NCBI GenBank assembly: GCA_039029395.1
Contig: JBCCGG010000028.1
Location: forward strand, 22,361-86,360
Reading direction: 5' to 3'
DNA: 64,000 nt
Source of the DNA: JBCCGG01 sp039029395
Lineage (GTDB): Bacteria > Pseudomonadota > Alphaproteobacteria > Kiloniellales > JAKSDN01
The notes below the pieces were generated by a model. The model searched no databases and had not been told where the DNA came from. It saw nothing but the letters and a program-made list of their open reading frames with translations. Of this stretch, positions 32,629-41,874 are shown one piece after another. A program made the position numbers and the translations under genes. Position 1 is the first letter of the stretch. The number at the start of each line of letters is the position of its first letter.

Positions 32629-34369
32629 TCACTCGGGCAGCCCCGCATTGAGAAGCGCGTCGCGAAAATGTTTGCGGTCGCTCTCCCGTCGGAAGCTTTG
32701 CCAGAACCCCAAGTTCGACAGACGGAGATTCGGCCGCATCTCCAGGACCGTCGCGATGCCCGCTCTGGCTTGCGCCAGATCCTCCAACCGCGCGTAAGCT
32801 ATCGCCTGAAAGAGCGCCTTCAAAAAGCGCAGGCCGGAAATCTGGCCTAGTTGGGCAAGCGCGCCCCGGTAGTCCTCCGAGCCGAATGAGGCCATCGACT
32901 TCCAGTGATGCATGATATCGACCGTATGGGGCGTTTCGTCATGCAATTCGAGCACCTTGTCGATCCACAGGTGGGCCTCGTCGAACTCGCCCACGAAAAG
33001 ATGATAGACGCCGCGATTGGCAATGATGTCGCCGTCGTTGGGGTTCAGACGCAAAGCGCGCTGGACGCTTTGCCAGGACTCGGCGCGCATGTCTTTTGCC
33101 CAATAGGTGCGGCTCAGCAAGCGATGGGTTTGAGCATCCTCCGGCGCGACCTCCAAGAGCTTGAGCGCGTGCTCGTGGGCCTGGTCGATGGCAGCCCCAG
33201 AGAAGTCGCCCAGATAGAGCGCCTCGACCAGGTGGCAAAACCCCAGGCCCAGGTGGCAGGTGTAGACATCGGGATCGAGCTCGAGCGCCGTCAAGAAGCG
33301 CTCTCGTGCGATGGCGACCTCGTCGGGCTCCAGGCGATGCAGCATACCGATCGCCGAATAGGCATAGTCGTAGGCGGTGTAGTCCTTCTCCTGCTTCTGG
33401 CCGATGTGCTTGGCAATGTCCTGCCAGACGCGCTCTCCGAGAATTGAGGAGACCCGTTGGGCGATCTCGTCCTGCACCGCGAATTCGTCGTCGAGGGCGC
33501 GGTCGAAGCGGTCGGCCCAAACGTGGTTGCCGCTTTCGGTCTCGATCAGCTGGGCTGTGATCCTGACGCTTTGGCCGCCCGTGCGCACGCTGCCCTCCAG
33601 GATGTAGCCGGCGTCCAGGTTCTTGCCGACCTGGCGAACGTCCGGCGAGCTGCCCTTGTGGGCGAAGGTCGAGTTGCGCGCCTTGACGTCGTACCAGCGG
33701 ACCCGGGAGAGCGCTGTGATGATGTCCTCGGTCAGTCCGTCGACAAAGGCCTCCTGATTGGACTGCCCCGACATGTTGTCGAAGGGCAGCACGGCGATCG
33801 AGGGCCTGCCCGATGTCGCCGGCTGGACGTTTTGGGACCCGCTGCTGCCTTTGGCTGTCTTCGGCCAGCCGAAGACATGAACCGGCCGCTCGATGTTCTT
33901 GACCGACTGCTCGCCCAAATCGGCGAAATCCAGGGCCACCTTGCCCTTTGGCGTGCTCGTAAACCGTGCCGGAAATGCAGATGCCGCCAGGCACGGCGAG
34001 CGCTTCCAGTCGGGCGGCCAGATTGACGCCGTCGCCGTAGAGGTCGGCGCCCTCGACCATGACGTCGCCCAGGTTCACGCCGATCCTGAGTTTGATCCGC
34101 TGATCGTCCGGCAGATCAGGCTCACGGCCGGCCATCTCCCCCTGAAGGTCGAGCGCGCAGGTGACCGCCTCGACCACGCTGGGAAACTCGGCCAGAAGCC
34201 CGTCGCCCAAGAGCTTGACGATGCGGCCCTTGCGCGCGGTGATGTTTGGCTGCACCAGCTCCTTCAGGAGCGCCTTCAAGCGCGCGAGTGTGCCGGCCTC
34301 GTCGGCGCCCATGAGGCGCGAGTAGCCCACCACGTCAGCTGCAAGTATGGCTGCCAGTCGCCGTTCCAA
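32629..34369 (-). pseudogene. Class III cyclase / TolB-like / TPR gene split by a one-base frameshift
   Basis: The N-terminal frame starts at TTG 34369 (GGAGG upstream) with LAAILAADVVGYSRLMGADE and keeps both metal Asp residues (ADVVGYS, LLGDGLLAEF) and VNLAARLE. After ISGTVYEHAKG it leaves the family sequence. The expected continuation VALDFADLGEQSVKNIERP lies in another frame, which then runs through a TolB-like domain (IAVLPFDNMSGQ, GLTEDIITALSRV) and TPRs to the stop at 32629. Removing one base from the run at 33944-33946 would restore about 579 residues, matching the intact relative at 3582-5357. It is either a sequencing error or a fresh pseudogene. Confidence 0.88.
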
Positions 34370-34416
34370 GCCCGACCTCCTTCGCCGGGCAGCCTATAGG
34401 AAAGCTTGGCCAGGAT

Positions 34417-35328
34417 CTATCGGCGGACCGCGATGACACCGGCGATGACGATCAGCGCCATGCCGCCGATGCTTGTCGCGTCCGGCACCTCGTTGAAGAA
34501 TATGAAGCCGCAAACCACGGCGAAGCCGACATAGGCGAAGTCGAAGGTCGCGACGACCGATGACCGGCCGATCTGATAGGCGATCGAGGTCCCGACGCTC
34601 GCCACAAGAATGGCGACCGCGAGCAGAACGATGGCCGCAAGCTCGTTGGCTCCCAAGGGCGCCCAAGCCGCCGAGAGGAACGACGAGGGGAGATCGCCGG
34701 CCCTCACGGCGGCGATCAAGCCCGTGGCGATCAAGCCGACAACGACGAACGTGACGTTGAGCGCACCTGCAAGGATCAGCGGGTGTTCGTTCCGGCATTT
34801 GGTGCGCGTTAGGATCATCGCCATCGCATAGAGCATGGCCGAAAGCAGGGGCAAAAGGGCGTAGTGGTTGAAGTCGCTCGCCGTCGGCTTGAGAATCAGA
34901 ATGACGCCGCAGAAGCCGAGCCCGACGGCGAACCACCCGAGCGTCGACACCTTCTCTCCGACCAGCAGCGCGGAGAACAGCGTGATGAAGATCGGCAAGG
35001 TGTAGTAGGCGGCCGCGGCGATCGAGAGCTGCAGGTGGGGCAGCGAGGCGTAGTAGGCGACCCACATGAGCGCGAGCATCGCGCTGCGGGCTGAGGTCCA
35101 GCCGACCGCCTTCGGCAGCAGCCCAACCGACCTGAAGCGCAAGCGCAGGATCGCGAACAGGACTGGAAGCGCAAGCGACGAACGCAGCACGAAGATCTGC
35201 CACAGCACCAGATCCGCGCTGAGCGTCTTGATGAGCGCGTCTCCAAGCGCCAGTGTCAGCACCGTCAGGAGGATGACGCTAACGGCGAGCTTCAGGTTGT
35301 CACGCGGGAGCTGCCCGGAAATCGACAT
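34417..35328 (-). CDS. EamA/DMT-family transporter, third of three
   Basis: The protein has 303 residues with ten predicted membrane helices in two EamA halves (YTLPIFITLFSALLVGEKVS in the first; FDFAYVGFAVVCGFIFFNEVP in the second). It is the group of RhaT/YdcZ-like exporters with no predictable substrate. The divergent LysR gene at 35427 lies 98 bases away in an AT-rich gap and is the obvious candidate regulator. It is followed leftward after 47 bases by the cyclase-like gene, so part of that transcript may read through. Confidence 0.88.
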   Translation of the reverse strand: MSISGQLPRDNLKLAVSVILLTVLTLALGDALIKTLSADLVLWQIFVLRSSLALPVLFAILRLRFRSVGLLPKAVGWTSARSAMLALMWVAYYASLPHLQLSIAAAAYYTLPIFITLFSALLVGEKVSTLGWFAVGLGFCGVILILKPTASDFNHYALLPLLSAMLYAMAMILTRTKCRNEHPLILAGALNVTFVVVGLIATGLIAAVRAGDLPSSFLSAAWAPLGANELAAIVLLAVAILVASVGTSIAYQIGRSSVVATFDFAYVGFAVVCGFIFFNEVPDATSIGGMALIVIAGVIAVRR

Positions 35329-35426
35329 CTTTCACCGATTCGATTTTGTTTGACTGAGAGTTAGGATATCGGTGAGAAATGCCCCGAGAAAATTGATTTA
35401 TCGGCCAGTATCGTTTACTTGAAGTT

Positions 35427-36356
35427 ATGAAAAACCTGAGAGGCCAGCTGCCGCCCCTGTCGAGCCTCCTGCCGTTCGAGGCGACGGCGCGCCTCGGCAG
35501 CATCACAAAGGCCAGCGCCGAGCTCGGCCTCACCCAGGCAGCCATCAGCAAGCAGATCCGCGCCCTGGAAGAAAACCTCGGTGCGCAACTCTTCGAGCGG
35601 CGCAATCGGGCGGTCCATCTGACCGGTGACGGTCGCGCGCTCGGGCGCCAGGTGTCCGACGCCTTTGAGTCGATCGCGGCGCTGTCCCAGGACCTGCGCC
35701 AGAAGAACGGCACGGGCGAGGTGGTGCTGCGCTCACAGCTCTGCGAGGGTCTCTATTGGCTCATGCCGAGATTGTCCGGCTTCTATCAGAGCTTCCCCAA
35801 CATACCCGTGCGGGTGTCGGTCTCGACGGCGCCGCTCACCGAAGCCGAGGAACGCTACGACTTGGCCCTGCAGACCACCAGCCGAGACAGCGGCACGGCC
35901 AAACTGGCCTTTACCGTCTCGGACGAGGTCTTTCCGGTCTGCAGCCCGAGCTATCTCGCGGGTGCCGCGCCGCCGCTCCGGCTAGATCGCTTGCCGCATT
36001 GCCGCTTGCTGCACCACAGTGTGCATCCCCAGGACTGGATCAGCTGGGACAGTTGGCTGGCGCATCTGAACGCCGACCTTCGGGTCGACCATGACGGTAT
36101 CTCCTACGACAGCTATCCGATGATGATCCAGGCGGTGCTTGAGGGACACGGCATAGCGCTCGGCTGGCGCAGAACGGTCGAGCAGTACCTGAAGGCCGGC
36201 GTCGTGGTTCGGCCCTTCCAGGAGAGCCTCTGTCTTCCGGACGGGCTTTCCATCTATCTGCCGAGCGGCCGACCGCCGCGCAGTGGCACAACTGCGTTGC
36301 TGAACTGGCTGAAGCGCGAGCTGTCCCAGCGCGAGGGTGCGGACGACACGAGGTGA
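35427..36356 (+). CDS. LysR-family regulator, GcvA-like
   Basis: The protein has 309 residues and shows the GcvA-type N-terminus (LPPLSSLLPFEATARLGSI, ASAELGLTQAAISKQIRALE, LFERRNRAVHLTGDG). The effector domain runs from about residue 95 to the end. It is divergent from the EamA gene. GcvA-like regulators typically control the neighbouring divergent gene. Its stop is 13 bases from that of the MotB-like gene on the other strand. Confidence 0.9.
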   Translation: MKNLRGQLPPLSSLLPFEATARLGSITKASAELGLTQAAISKQIRALEENLGAQLFERRNRAVHLTGDGRALGRQVSDAFESIAALSQDLRQKNGTGEVVLRSQLCEGLYWLMPRLSGFYQSFPNIPVRVSVSTAPLTEAEERYDLALQTTSRDSGTAKLAFTVSDEVFPVCSPSYLAGAAPPLRLDRLPHCRLLHHSVHPQDWISWDSWLAHLNADLRVDHDGISYDSYPMMIQAVLEGHGIALGWRRTVEQYLKAGVVVRPFQESLCLPDGLSIYLPSGRPPRSGTTALLNWLKRELSQREGADDTR

Positions 36357-36369
36357 CGCTCGGCCGGCC

Positions 36370-37668
36370 CTACCTCTGGGTCAGCTTCAGCTCGATTCTC
36401 CGGTTTCGTCTGAGCGCGATCTCGTCGTCGCCCGGGTCGATCGGCTGGAACTCGCCGAAGCCGGTGGCGGCCAGGCGCTTGGGGTCGATGCCTTGCTCGA
36501 CCAGGTGCTTGACCACGGAGATCGCGCGCTGGGTGGAGAGCTCCCAGTTGGAGGCGAACTCGGCGGTGAAGATCGGCACCCGGTCGGTGTGACCGTCGAC
36601 CCGGAGGATCCAGTCGATGTCGTCCGGGAAGCGCGCGGTGATCTCCTTCAAGGTGTCGGCCAGCTGGCTCATCTGGGCCTGGCCCTCGGGGCCGAGCTCG
36701 GCCGAGCCGGTATCGAACAGCACCTCGGACTGGAACACGAAGCGATCGCCGACCACCTGGATGCCCGGCTGGTCGCCCAAGACTTCGCGCAGGCGGCCGA
36801 AGAACTCCGAGCGATAGCGCGCCAGCTCCTGAACCTTGGTGGCGAGCGCCAGGTTGAGGCGCTTGCCCAGATCGGCGATCTGCACCTCTTGCTCCTGATT
36901 CTGCTTTTCGGATTCGGCGAGCAGATTGTCGAGCTCGGCGAGCTGCTGGCGCAGCGCCAGGATCTGACGGTTCAGCAGGTCGATCTTGCGGGTCGCCTCG
37001 GCGTTCAGCTCAAGCTGCTCGCTGTTGATTCCCTCGGCCTGGAGCAGGCGCGCGGCCAGGCCCCTGCGCTGGGCCTCGGCCTTGGCGAGCGCCGCTTCCC
37101 GCTCTTCCAGGGTCAGATCGCGCGCCGCCAGCAGGGCGTCCATCTCGGCCAGTTTGGCGTCCATCTCGTCGCGCAGGCTCTTGAGGATCGCCAGCTCGGT
37201 GAGCTGGGCCTCGATGGTCTCCTTGTCCACCTCGATGGTCTTGTAGGCAGCCTCCAGCTCGGCCGCGCTGTCGGTCAGGCCCGCGCTCGCCTCGTTGGCC
37301 TCGCGCTCGGCTTCGCTCAGCACCCGCTGGATCGAATCCCGCTCCTCGATCAAGGCGGCAAGCTGAGCGGAAAGGGATTCCCGCGCCGAGAGCGAACTCT
37401 GTAGCTCGGTGGAGAGCTGGGTCACGCTGAGCCGCAGCTCCACATTGGCGTCGCGCTCCAAAGCAAGCAAGTCGCCGAGCTCGGCGATCTGCTGCTCCAG
37501 ACGCAAGAGCGCCTGGTCCTTGCCGGTCAAGGCCGTGCTCAGGAAATACTGGGCGACCATGAAGACCATGAGCACGAAGATGACGACGAGCAGCAAGGTC
37601 GCCAGCCCGTCGACGAACCCGGGCCAGATGTTGATGGCGCGTCGGCCGCTGCGTCCCAGCGCGTACAT
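36370..37668 (-). CDS. MotB/ZorB-like protein: membrane anchor, long coiled coil, OmpA peptidoglycan-binding domain
   Basis: The protein has 432 residues. One membrane helix is at about residues 18-42, with a conserved proton-site candidate Asp20 (PGFVDGLATLLLV), as in MotB and ZorB. Residues about 45-300 are an almost continuous coiled coil rich in Glu, Leu, Ala and Gln. Residues about 310-432 are an OmpA-like domain with FDTGSAEL, RVDGHTDRVP, NWELSTQRA and RRNRRIELKL, which binds peptidoglycan. It should pair with the upstream MotA/ExbB-like channel (11-base gap) to form a cell-wall-anchored ion-driven motor. Flagellar genes are absent nearby. The function is undetermined. Confidence 0.9.
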   Translation of the reverse strand: MYALGRSGRRAINIWPGFVDGLATLLLVVIFVLMVFMVAQYFLSTALTGKDQALLRLEQQIAELGDLLALERDANVELRLSVTQLSTELQSSLSARESLSAQLAALIEERDSIQRVLSEAEREANEASAGLTDSAAELEAAYKTIEVDKETIEAQLTELAILKSLRDEMDAKLAEMDALLAARDLTLEEREAALAKAEAQRRGLAARLLQAEGINSEQLELNAEATRKIDLLNRQILALRQQLAELDNLLAESEKQNQEQEVQIADLGKRLNLALATKVQELARYRSEFFGRLREVLGDQPGIQVVGDRFVFQSEVLFDTGSAELGPEGQAQMSQLADTLKEITARFPDDIDWILRVDGHTDRVPIFTAEFASNWELSTQRAISVVKHLVEQGIDPKRLAATGFGEFQPIDPGDDEIALRRNRRIELKLTQR

Positions 37669-37679
37669 GGGGCCTCAGT

Positions 37680-38837
37680 CTAGCCTTCTTCGGCGATCGC
37701 CGCGATAGTGCGGGCGAGCAGGCGGATTTCGCTGCGAATCTCCTGGACCGAGGTCTCGCGCCCCGTCTCGACCTCGGCGACCAGGCGCTCCAGACGGATG
37801 TCCATGTTCCGGATGTGGGTGCGGGTCGTTTCGTCCAGATTGAGCGAAGTCATGTCCAGTTCGGCGATGCGGGTAAACAGTGGGCGCATTTCGTTCTGAG
37901 TCTCGGCCAGGCGCAGCAGCACGCTTTGCTCGGTGCGCATCTGCTCGGTCATGACACCCAGACGCTCGGTCAGAGTGGTCAGCGTGCGCGCGGTCTGGAC
38001 CTTCTCCTCCTCACCGCGCGACATGGTGCGCTGCAGACTGTCCAGGCTGTCGGCGGTCCGCTCCAGAAGCGCCTGGATGTAGGCCGGTACCGACTGCTCG
38101 CCCTCGCCCAGGCCGGGCGCGCTGGACAGCTTGGTGACGCCCGACAGCCACTCTTCCAGATCGTTCATGAAGCGGTTATGGGCTTGGCCGGCCTGGAGCT
38201 CCAGGAAGCCAAGGATCAGCGAGCCGGCCAGACCGAAGAGCGACGAGCTGAAAGCCGTGCCCATGCCGGAAAGCGGCGTGCCCAGACCGCTCTTCAGCTC
38301 GTTGAACAGCACCGCCGGGTCGCTTTCCGTGCCACCCAGCCCGGCGATGGTGTCGCCGACCGCGTTGACCGTCTCCAAGAGGCCCCAGAAGGTGCCGAGC
38401 AGGCCGAGAAAGATCAAAAGCCCGATCAGGTAGCGGGAGATGTCGTGGCCTTCCTCGATGCGGGACTGGATGCCGTCGAGCAGGGTGCGCATGGAAAGGG
38501 TCGAGAGCGTCAGCTTGCCGCCCCGGCGCTCGCCCATCATGGTCAGCATGGGGGCCAGCAGGCGTGGCGGCTTTTCCTGGGACAGCGCGCCCGGGAACAA
38601 AAGGCCACCCTTGCTCTCCCGGCGCAGGCGGACCAGCCAGTCGATCTCCGGCTTGAGCATGATGACCTGGCGGAAGATGTAGAGCACGCCGAGCAAGAGC
38701 ACGCCGAGGATCAGGCCGTTGAGGATCTGGTTGGCGAAGAAGGCCTCCGAAAGGCGCGGCGCCAAGGCGGCGCAGGCGGCGCCGACGATGATCAAGAAGA
38801 TCACCATCCGGAACAGGTATCTATTGGGCCGGGTCAT
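37680..38837 (-). CDS. MotA/TolQ/ExbB-type proton channel protein
   Basis: The protein has 385 residues. Four membrane segments are predicted at about residues 8-28, 33-58, 136-160 and 195-222. The MotA/ExbB signature is FLGLLGTFWGLLETV in helix 3, and GTAFSSSLFGLAGSLILGFLE covers helix 4. The C-terminal 150 residues form a cytoplasmic coiled-coil tail, longer than in ExbB or TolQ and of the kind seen in ZorA. It probably forms a pentamer around two copies of the MotB-like partner and turns proton flow into rotation or force. It is fourth in a run beginning with efp. Confidence 0.9.
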   Translation of the reverse strand: MTRPNRYLFRMVIFLIIVGAACAALAPRLSEAFFANQILNGLILGVLLLGVLYIFRQVIMLKPEIDWLVRLRRESKGGLLFPGALSQEKPPRLLAPMLTMMGERRGGKLTLSTLSMRTLLDGIQSRIEEGHDISRYLIGLLIFLGLLGTFWGLLETVNAVGDTIAGLGGTESDPAVLFNELKSGLGTPLSGMGTAFSSSLFGLAGSLILGFLELQAGQAHNRFMNDLEEWLSGVTKLSSAPGLGEGEQSVPAYIQALLERTADSLDSLQRTMSRGEEEKVQTARTLTTLTERLGVMTEQMRTEQSVLLRLAETQNEMRPLFTRIAELDMTSLNLDETTRTHIRNMDIRLERLVAEVETGRETSVQEIRSEIRLLARTIAAIAEEG

Positions 38838-38891
38838 GCGCGAAGGTCATTCTTGTGGGGATCCTAGGGTGTGGCGACCGGCGGGGCGGGC

Positions 38892-39752
38892 TTAGCGGCT
38901 GACATAGAGGATATCGACTCGGTCCGGCGGGCCCTCCTCGTACTTGGCGCCGAGCGCGCGCACATCGATCTGGGATGAGGGGACGCCCTCGGAAACCAGG
39001 TAGCTGCGCACCGATAGAGCGCGGGACAAGGACAGCCGGCGGGCAACCGAATCGCCGCCCTCGCGCGCGTCGGCGTAGGCCAGGAGCTGAATACGCTGTC
39101 CCTTCGCGTCGCGCAAGCGCGCGGCCAGATCGTTGAGCGCCTGGGTATCGGCCTCGTCCAGCGACGCAGACTCCGGCTCGAAGAGCAGGCGCAGGGGCTC
39201 GTCCAGATCGAGCGGCGGGCCCGGCGTCACCGCCGCGGTCTGGGGCGCCGGATCGGGTGCCGCGGGCGCTTGGACGGCGCCATTGTCGGCGGGCGGCGGG
39301 GACGGGGCGGCTGCCAGCTCCGGGGCCGGCGGCGGCGCCGGTGGCGTCGGCAGATCGGCGCTGGGCGCGGCGGCTGGTTCTTCCACGGGGCTCGGCGGCG
39401 CCGCCGCTGGCGTCTCGAGCGCGGTGGCCACAGGGGCCGGTGCGGGCGCGGCCACTGCCACTGGCTCTGCCTCGGTCTGCGCCTCTAGGGGAGGCTCGGG
39501 CTGCGGGGCGACCAGCAGACGGCTGCGCGGCGCGGCGGCGGGGGCCGGGAGCAACGGGGCCCGGCCGCTGGACTGGCCCGGGATCGGTCCTTTGTCGAGG
39601 CTGTAGAGCACGTCCAGATTGACGCTCACGTCCGGCTGGCCGGCGTCTTGGGCCTTGAGCGGCGTGGCTGCTAAGGCAAGCAGCAGGCCGGCAAGGGCAA
39701 ATGCCGCGCCGCCGCGCAAGCGGGATGGGCTGTGCGAATCCAGATGCTCCAT
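38892..39752 (-). CDS. OmpA-like envelope protein with long Pro/Ala-rich linker
   Basis: From ATG 39752 the protein has 286 residues; a TTG at 39791 would add 13. A signal peptide (GGAAFALAGLLLALAATPLKAQ) suggests export to the periplasm. Residues about 50-175 are low-complexity Pro/Ala/Glu, including PPP motifs (APPPAP, SPPPAD). Residues about 185-286 are an OmpA-like peptidoglycan-binding domain (LRLLFEPESASLD, LLAYADAREGGDSVARRLSLSRALSVR), though the final basic motif is altered. It probably spans the periplasm. It lies between suhB and the motor pair and may be a third component of that machine. Confidence 0.82.
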   Translation of the reverse strand: MEHLDSHSPSRLRGGAAFALAGLLLALAATPLKAQDAGQPDVSVNLDVLYSLDKGPIPGQSSGRAPLLPAPAAAPRSRLLVAPQPEPPLEAQTEAEPVAVAAPAPAPVATALETPAAAPPSPVEEPAAAPSADLPTPPAPPPAPELAAAPSPPPADNGAVQAPAAPDPAPQTAAVTPGPPLDLDEPLRLLFEPESASLDEADTQALNDLAARLRDAKGQRIQLLAYADAREGGDSVARRLSLSRALSVRSYLVSEGVPSSQIDVRALGAKYEEGPPDRVDILYVSR

Positions 39753-39795
39753 GTCGAGCCCCACACTAAGCTGCTCGTTGCCGGGCGACAACTCT

Positions 39796-40605
39796 CTAGC
39801 CGGCCGGCGCCGTGGCCCGCTTGAGCAGCCGGCTCAAGGGGCCGTGCAGACTGTCGTTGGCGGCCAGCACACTGCCGTCCTCGAGATTGACCGGCCGGCC
39901 GTCGAGACCGGTCACATAGCCGCCCGCCTCGCGCACCAAGAGGATGCCGGCGGCGATGTCCCAGGGCTCCAGCCCGCGCTCCCAAAATCCCTCGTAGCGG
40001 CCGGCCGCCACGTAAGCGAGATCCAGCGAGGCGGTTCCCCAGCGGCGCAAGCCCGCGGTTTCCGTCATGATCGCCGCAAGCTCGCCCGAGAGCGCCGGAT
40101 CGATCTCGCGGCCCTTGAAGGGAACGCCGGTGGCGATCAATGCATTGCTGAGATGCTGCCGGCCGGAGGTGCGGATGCGCCGATCGTGCAGGTAAGCGCC
40201 CTTGCCCTTCTCGGCATAGAAGAGGTCGTCCTTGATCGGATCCAGGACCACAGCGGCGACCAGCTCGCCGGCGTCTTCCAGGGCGATCGAGATCGCGAAG
40301 TGGGGCAAGCCGTGCAGGAAGTTGGTCGTGCCGTCCAGGGGGTCGACGATCCAGCGCCGGGACTCGCCTGGCGCTCCGGCGACCGGGCCCGATTCCTCGA
40401 GCAGGAAGCCGTAGCCAGGCCGCGCCTTGGCGAGCTCTTGGCGCAGGGTCTTTTCCGCCTTGAGGTCGGCCGCGCTGACGAAGTCGGCCGGGCCCTTGCG
40501 CGAGACCTGCAGGTTTTCGACCTCGCCGAAGTCGCGCTTGAGGGTTCGCGCCGCCTTGTTGGCGGCCTGGATCATGACGTTCAGGGTGGCGGATCTGGTT
40601 GCCAT
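39796..40605 (-). CDS. suhB: Inositol-1-monophosphatase family protein
   Basis: The protein has 269 residues and keeps every IMPase motif: EESGP (metal Glu), WIVDPLDGTTNFLHGLPHFAISIAL (the DPxDGT metal site) and EPWDIAAGILLVREAGG (second metal site). It hydrolyses inositol phosphate or related sugar phosphates in the cytoplasm; SuhB also associates with NusA-containing transcription complexes in Escherichia coli. It starts 27 bases after efp, an order I recall in other alphaproteobacteria. Confidence 0.93.
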   Translation of the reverse strand: MATRSATLNVMIQAANKAARTLKRDFGEVENLQVSRKGPADFVSAADLKAEKTLRQELAKARPGYGFLLEESGPVAGAPGESRRWIVDPLDGTTNFLHGLPHFAISIALEDAGELVAAVVLDPIKDDLFYAEKGKGAYLHDRRIRTSGRQHLSNALIATGVPFKGREIDPALSGELAAIMTETAGLRRWGTASLDLAYVAAGRYEGFWERGLEPWDIAAGILLVREAGGYVTGLDGRPVNLEDGSVLAANDSLHGPLSRLLKRATAPAG

Positions 40606-40632
40606 GCTTCACCGCCGGCCGAGCCCTAGGGC

Positions 40633-41199
40633 TCAGTCCTTGGCGCGCTCCATGTAGGTCGAGTCGGCGGTGTTCACGACGATGCGCGTGCCGGTTTCGA
40701 TGTGCGGCGGAACCATCACCTTCACGCCGTTCTCTAGAATACCCGGCTTGTAGGAGGAGGCCGCGGTCTGGCCCTTAACCACCGGGTCGGCCTCGACCAC
40801 CTCCATGACCACCGTATCGGGTAGGATCACGCTGATCGGATCGTTTTCGTAAGACTCGATGGTCACCACCATGCCGTCCTGCAGGAAGACCGCCGGTTCG
40901 CCGACCAAGTCGCTGTTCACCGTCACTTGGTCGTAGGTCTCGTTGTCCATGAAGGTCAGCATGTCGCCGTCGGCGAAGAGGTACTGGAAGGGCTTCTGGT
41001 CGAGCCGCACCCGTTCGACGTCCTCGCTCGCCCGGAAGCGCTCGTTCAGCTTGGTGCCGTCGCGGATGTCCTTGAGCTCGACCTGCAGGTATGCGCCGCC
41101 CTTGCCGGGCTGGGTGTGCTGAATCTTGACCGCGCGCCACAGGCGGTTCTTGTGCTCGATCACGTTGCCAGGGCGTATGGCGTTGCCATTGATCTTCAT
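40633..41199 (-). CDS. efp: Translation elongation factor P
   Basis: The protein has 188 residues, the standard EF-P length. Domain I carries the tip loop QPGKGGAYLQVELKD, with the conserved Lys that is modified in many bacteria. Domains II and III follow (FLQDGMVVTIESYENDPISVILPD; GVKVMVPPHIETGTRIVVNTAD). EF-P binds between the ribosomal P and E sites and relieves stalling at consecutive prolines. Within its own run of genes, the OmpA-like protein carries PPP motifs and so may depend on it. Confidence 0.97.
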   Translation of the reverse strand: MKINGNAIRPGNVIEHKNRLWRAVKIQHTQPGKGGAYLQVELKDIRDGTKLNERFRASEDVERVRLDQKPFQYLFADGDMLTFMDNETYDQVTVNSDLVGEPAVFLQDGMVVTIESYENDPISVILPDTVVMEVVEADPVVKGQTAASSYKPGILENGVKVMVPPHIETGTRIVVNTADSTYMERAKD

Positions 41200-41250
41200 G
41201 GCCTCAAATCCAACAGGTTACGGGAATCCGCAGGAAAAAGCGCGCGGAAG

Positions 41251-41874
41251 CTAGCAGCGGCGGGCGGTCAAGGCAAGCGCCTGGCTGAGCGCCCGGACCG
41301 CCTTTTCCGGGCCTTCCGGATGGTCCCAGACGGCGCTGCCGGTGGCCAGGAAATCGGCGCCCGCGGCGGCCAGGCGGCCGGCGCCTTCGAGGTCGGGCTC
41401 GCTAATCACCACCAGGGGCACCACCGTGACCTCGTGCCACCAGGCGACCAGCTCCAGGTCGTTGTCGGCGAGCGGTTGAGACAGCGTGAAGGCAACATAG
41501 TCGGCGCCAGCCTCGCCTGCTTTCATGGCCCGGTGTCTGGAGCGTCCGCAATCCACCCCGACCATGGACTCTGGCCCGATCTCTTGGCGCACGGCGCTGA
41601 CACTTTTTCCCGCGGCCGCGCTCAAGTGGATGCCATCAACCGCGGCGGCGACCTTGGTGCGATCCTCGACCAGCACCGCGACGCCGCGCTCCTGCGCCAA
41701 GGGCGCGAGCCGCTTTGCGACCCGGGCGAGCGCCTGGTCCTCCATCTCCTCGTGGCGCAGCAACAGGGCGGCGACCTCGACGGCGTCGAGCGCGGCGACC
41801 AGGCGCGATGCGAAATCGGCGAGGGCGATCTCGTTGGCCAGGCCGTCGGGCGTGGTGAGGTAGAGCTGAGTCAT
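41251..41874 (-). CDS. ThiE-like TIM-barrel protein, probably not a standard TMP synthase
   Basis: From ATG 41874 the protein has 207 residues, the length of thiamine phosphate synthase. It keeps VDGIHLS (phosphate/Mg region), MVGVDCGRSRHRAMKAGEAGADYVAF and a GADFLATGSAVW strand. The pyrimidine-binding TxTK segment after ADYV is missing (TLSQPLADND instead), and the GGI phosphate loop is replaced by VISEPD. So it belongs to the ThiE/TenI superfamily, but TMP synthase activity is doubtful. It overlaps the 134-residue gene upstream by 4 bases (ATGA), so they are coupled. Confidence 0.8.
   Translation of the reverse strand: MTQLYLTTPDGLANEIALADFASRLVAALDAVEVAALLLRHEEMEDQALARVAKRLAPLAQERGVAVLVEDRTKVAAAVDGIHLSAAAGKSVSAVRQEIGPESMVGVDCGRSRHRAMKAGEAGADYVAFTLSQPLADNDLELVAWWHEVTVVPLVVISEPDLEGAGRLAAAGADFLATGSAVWDHPEGPEKAVRALSQALALTARRC

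Noticed and set aside
36370..38837. Calling the MotA/MotB-like pair a Zorya defence system
   Set aside because: No ZorC, ZorD or ZorE-like gene adjoins, and the neighbours are efp and suhB. The pair is reported as Zorya-like only in architecture.
41251..41874. Calling this gene thiE
   Set aside because: Key pyrimidine- and phosphate-binding motifs are missing, so only superfamily membership is claimed.
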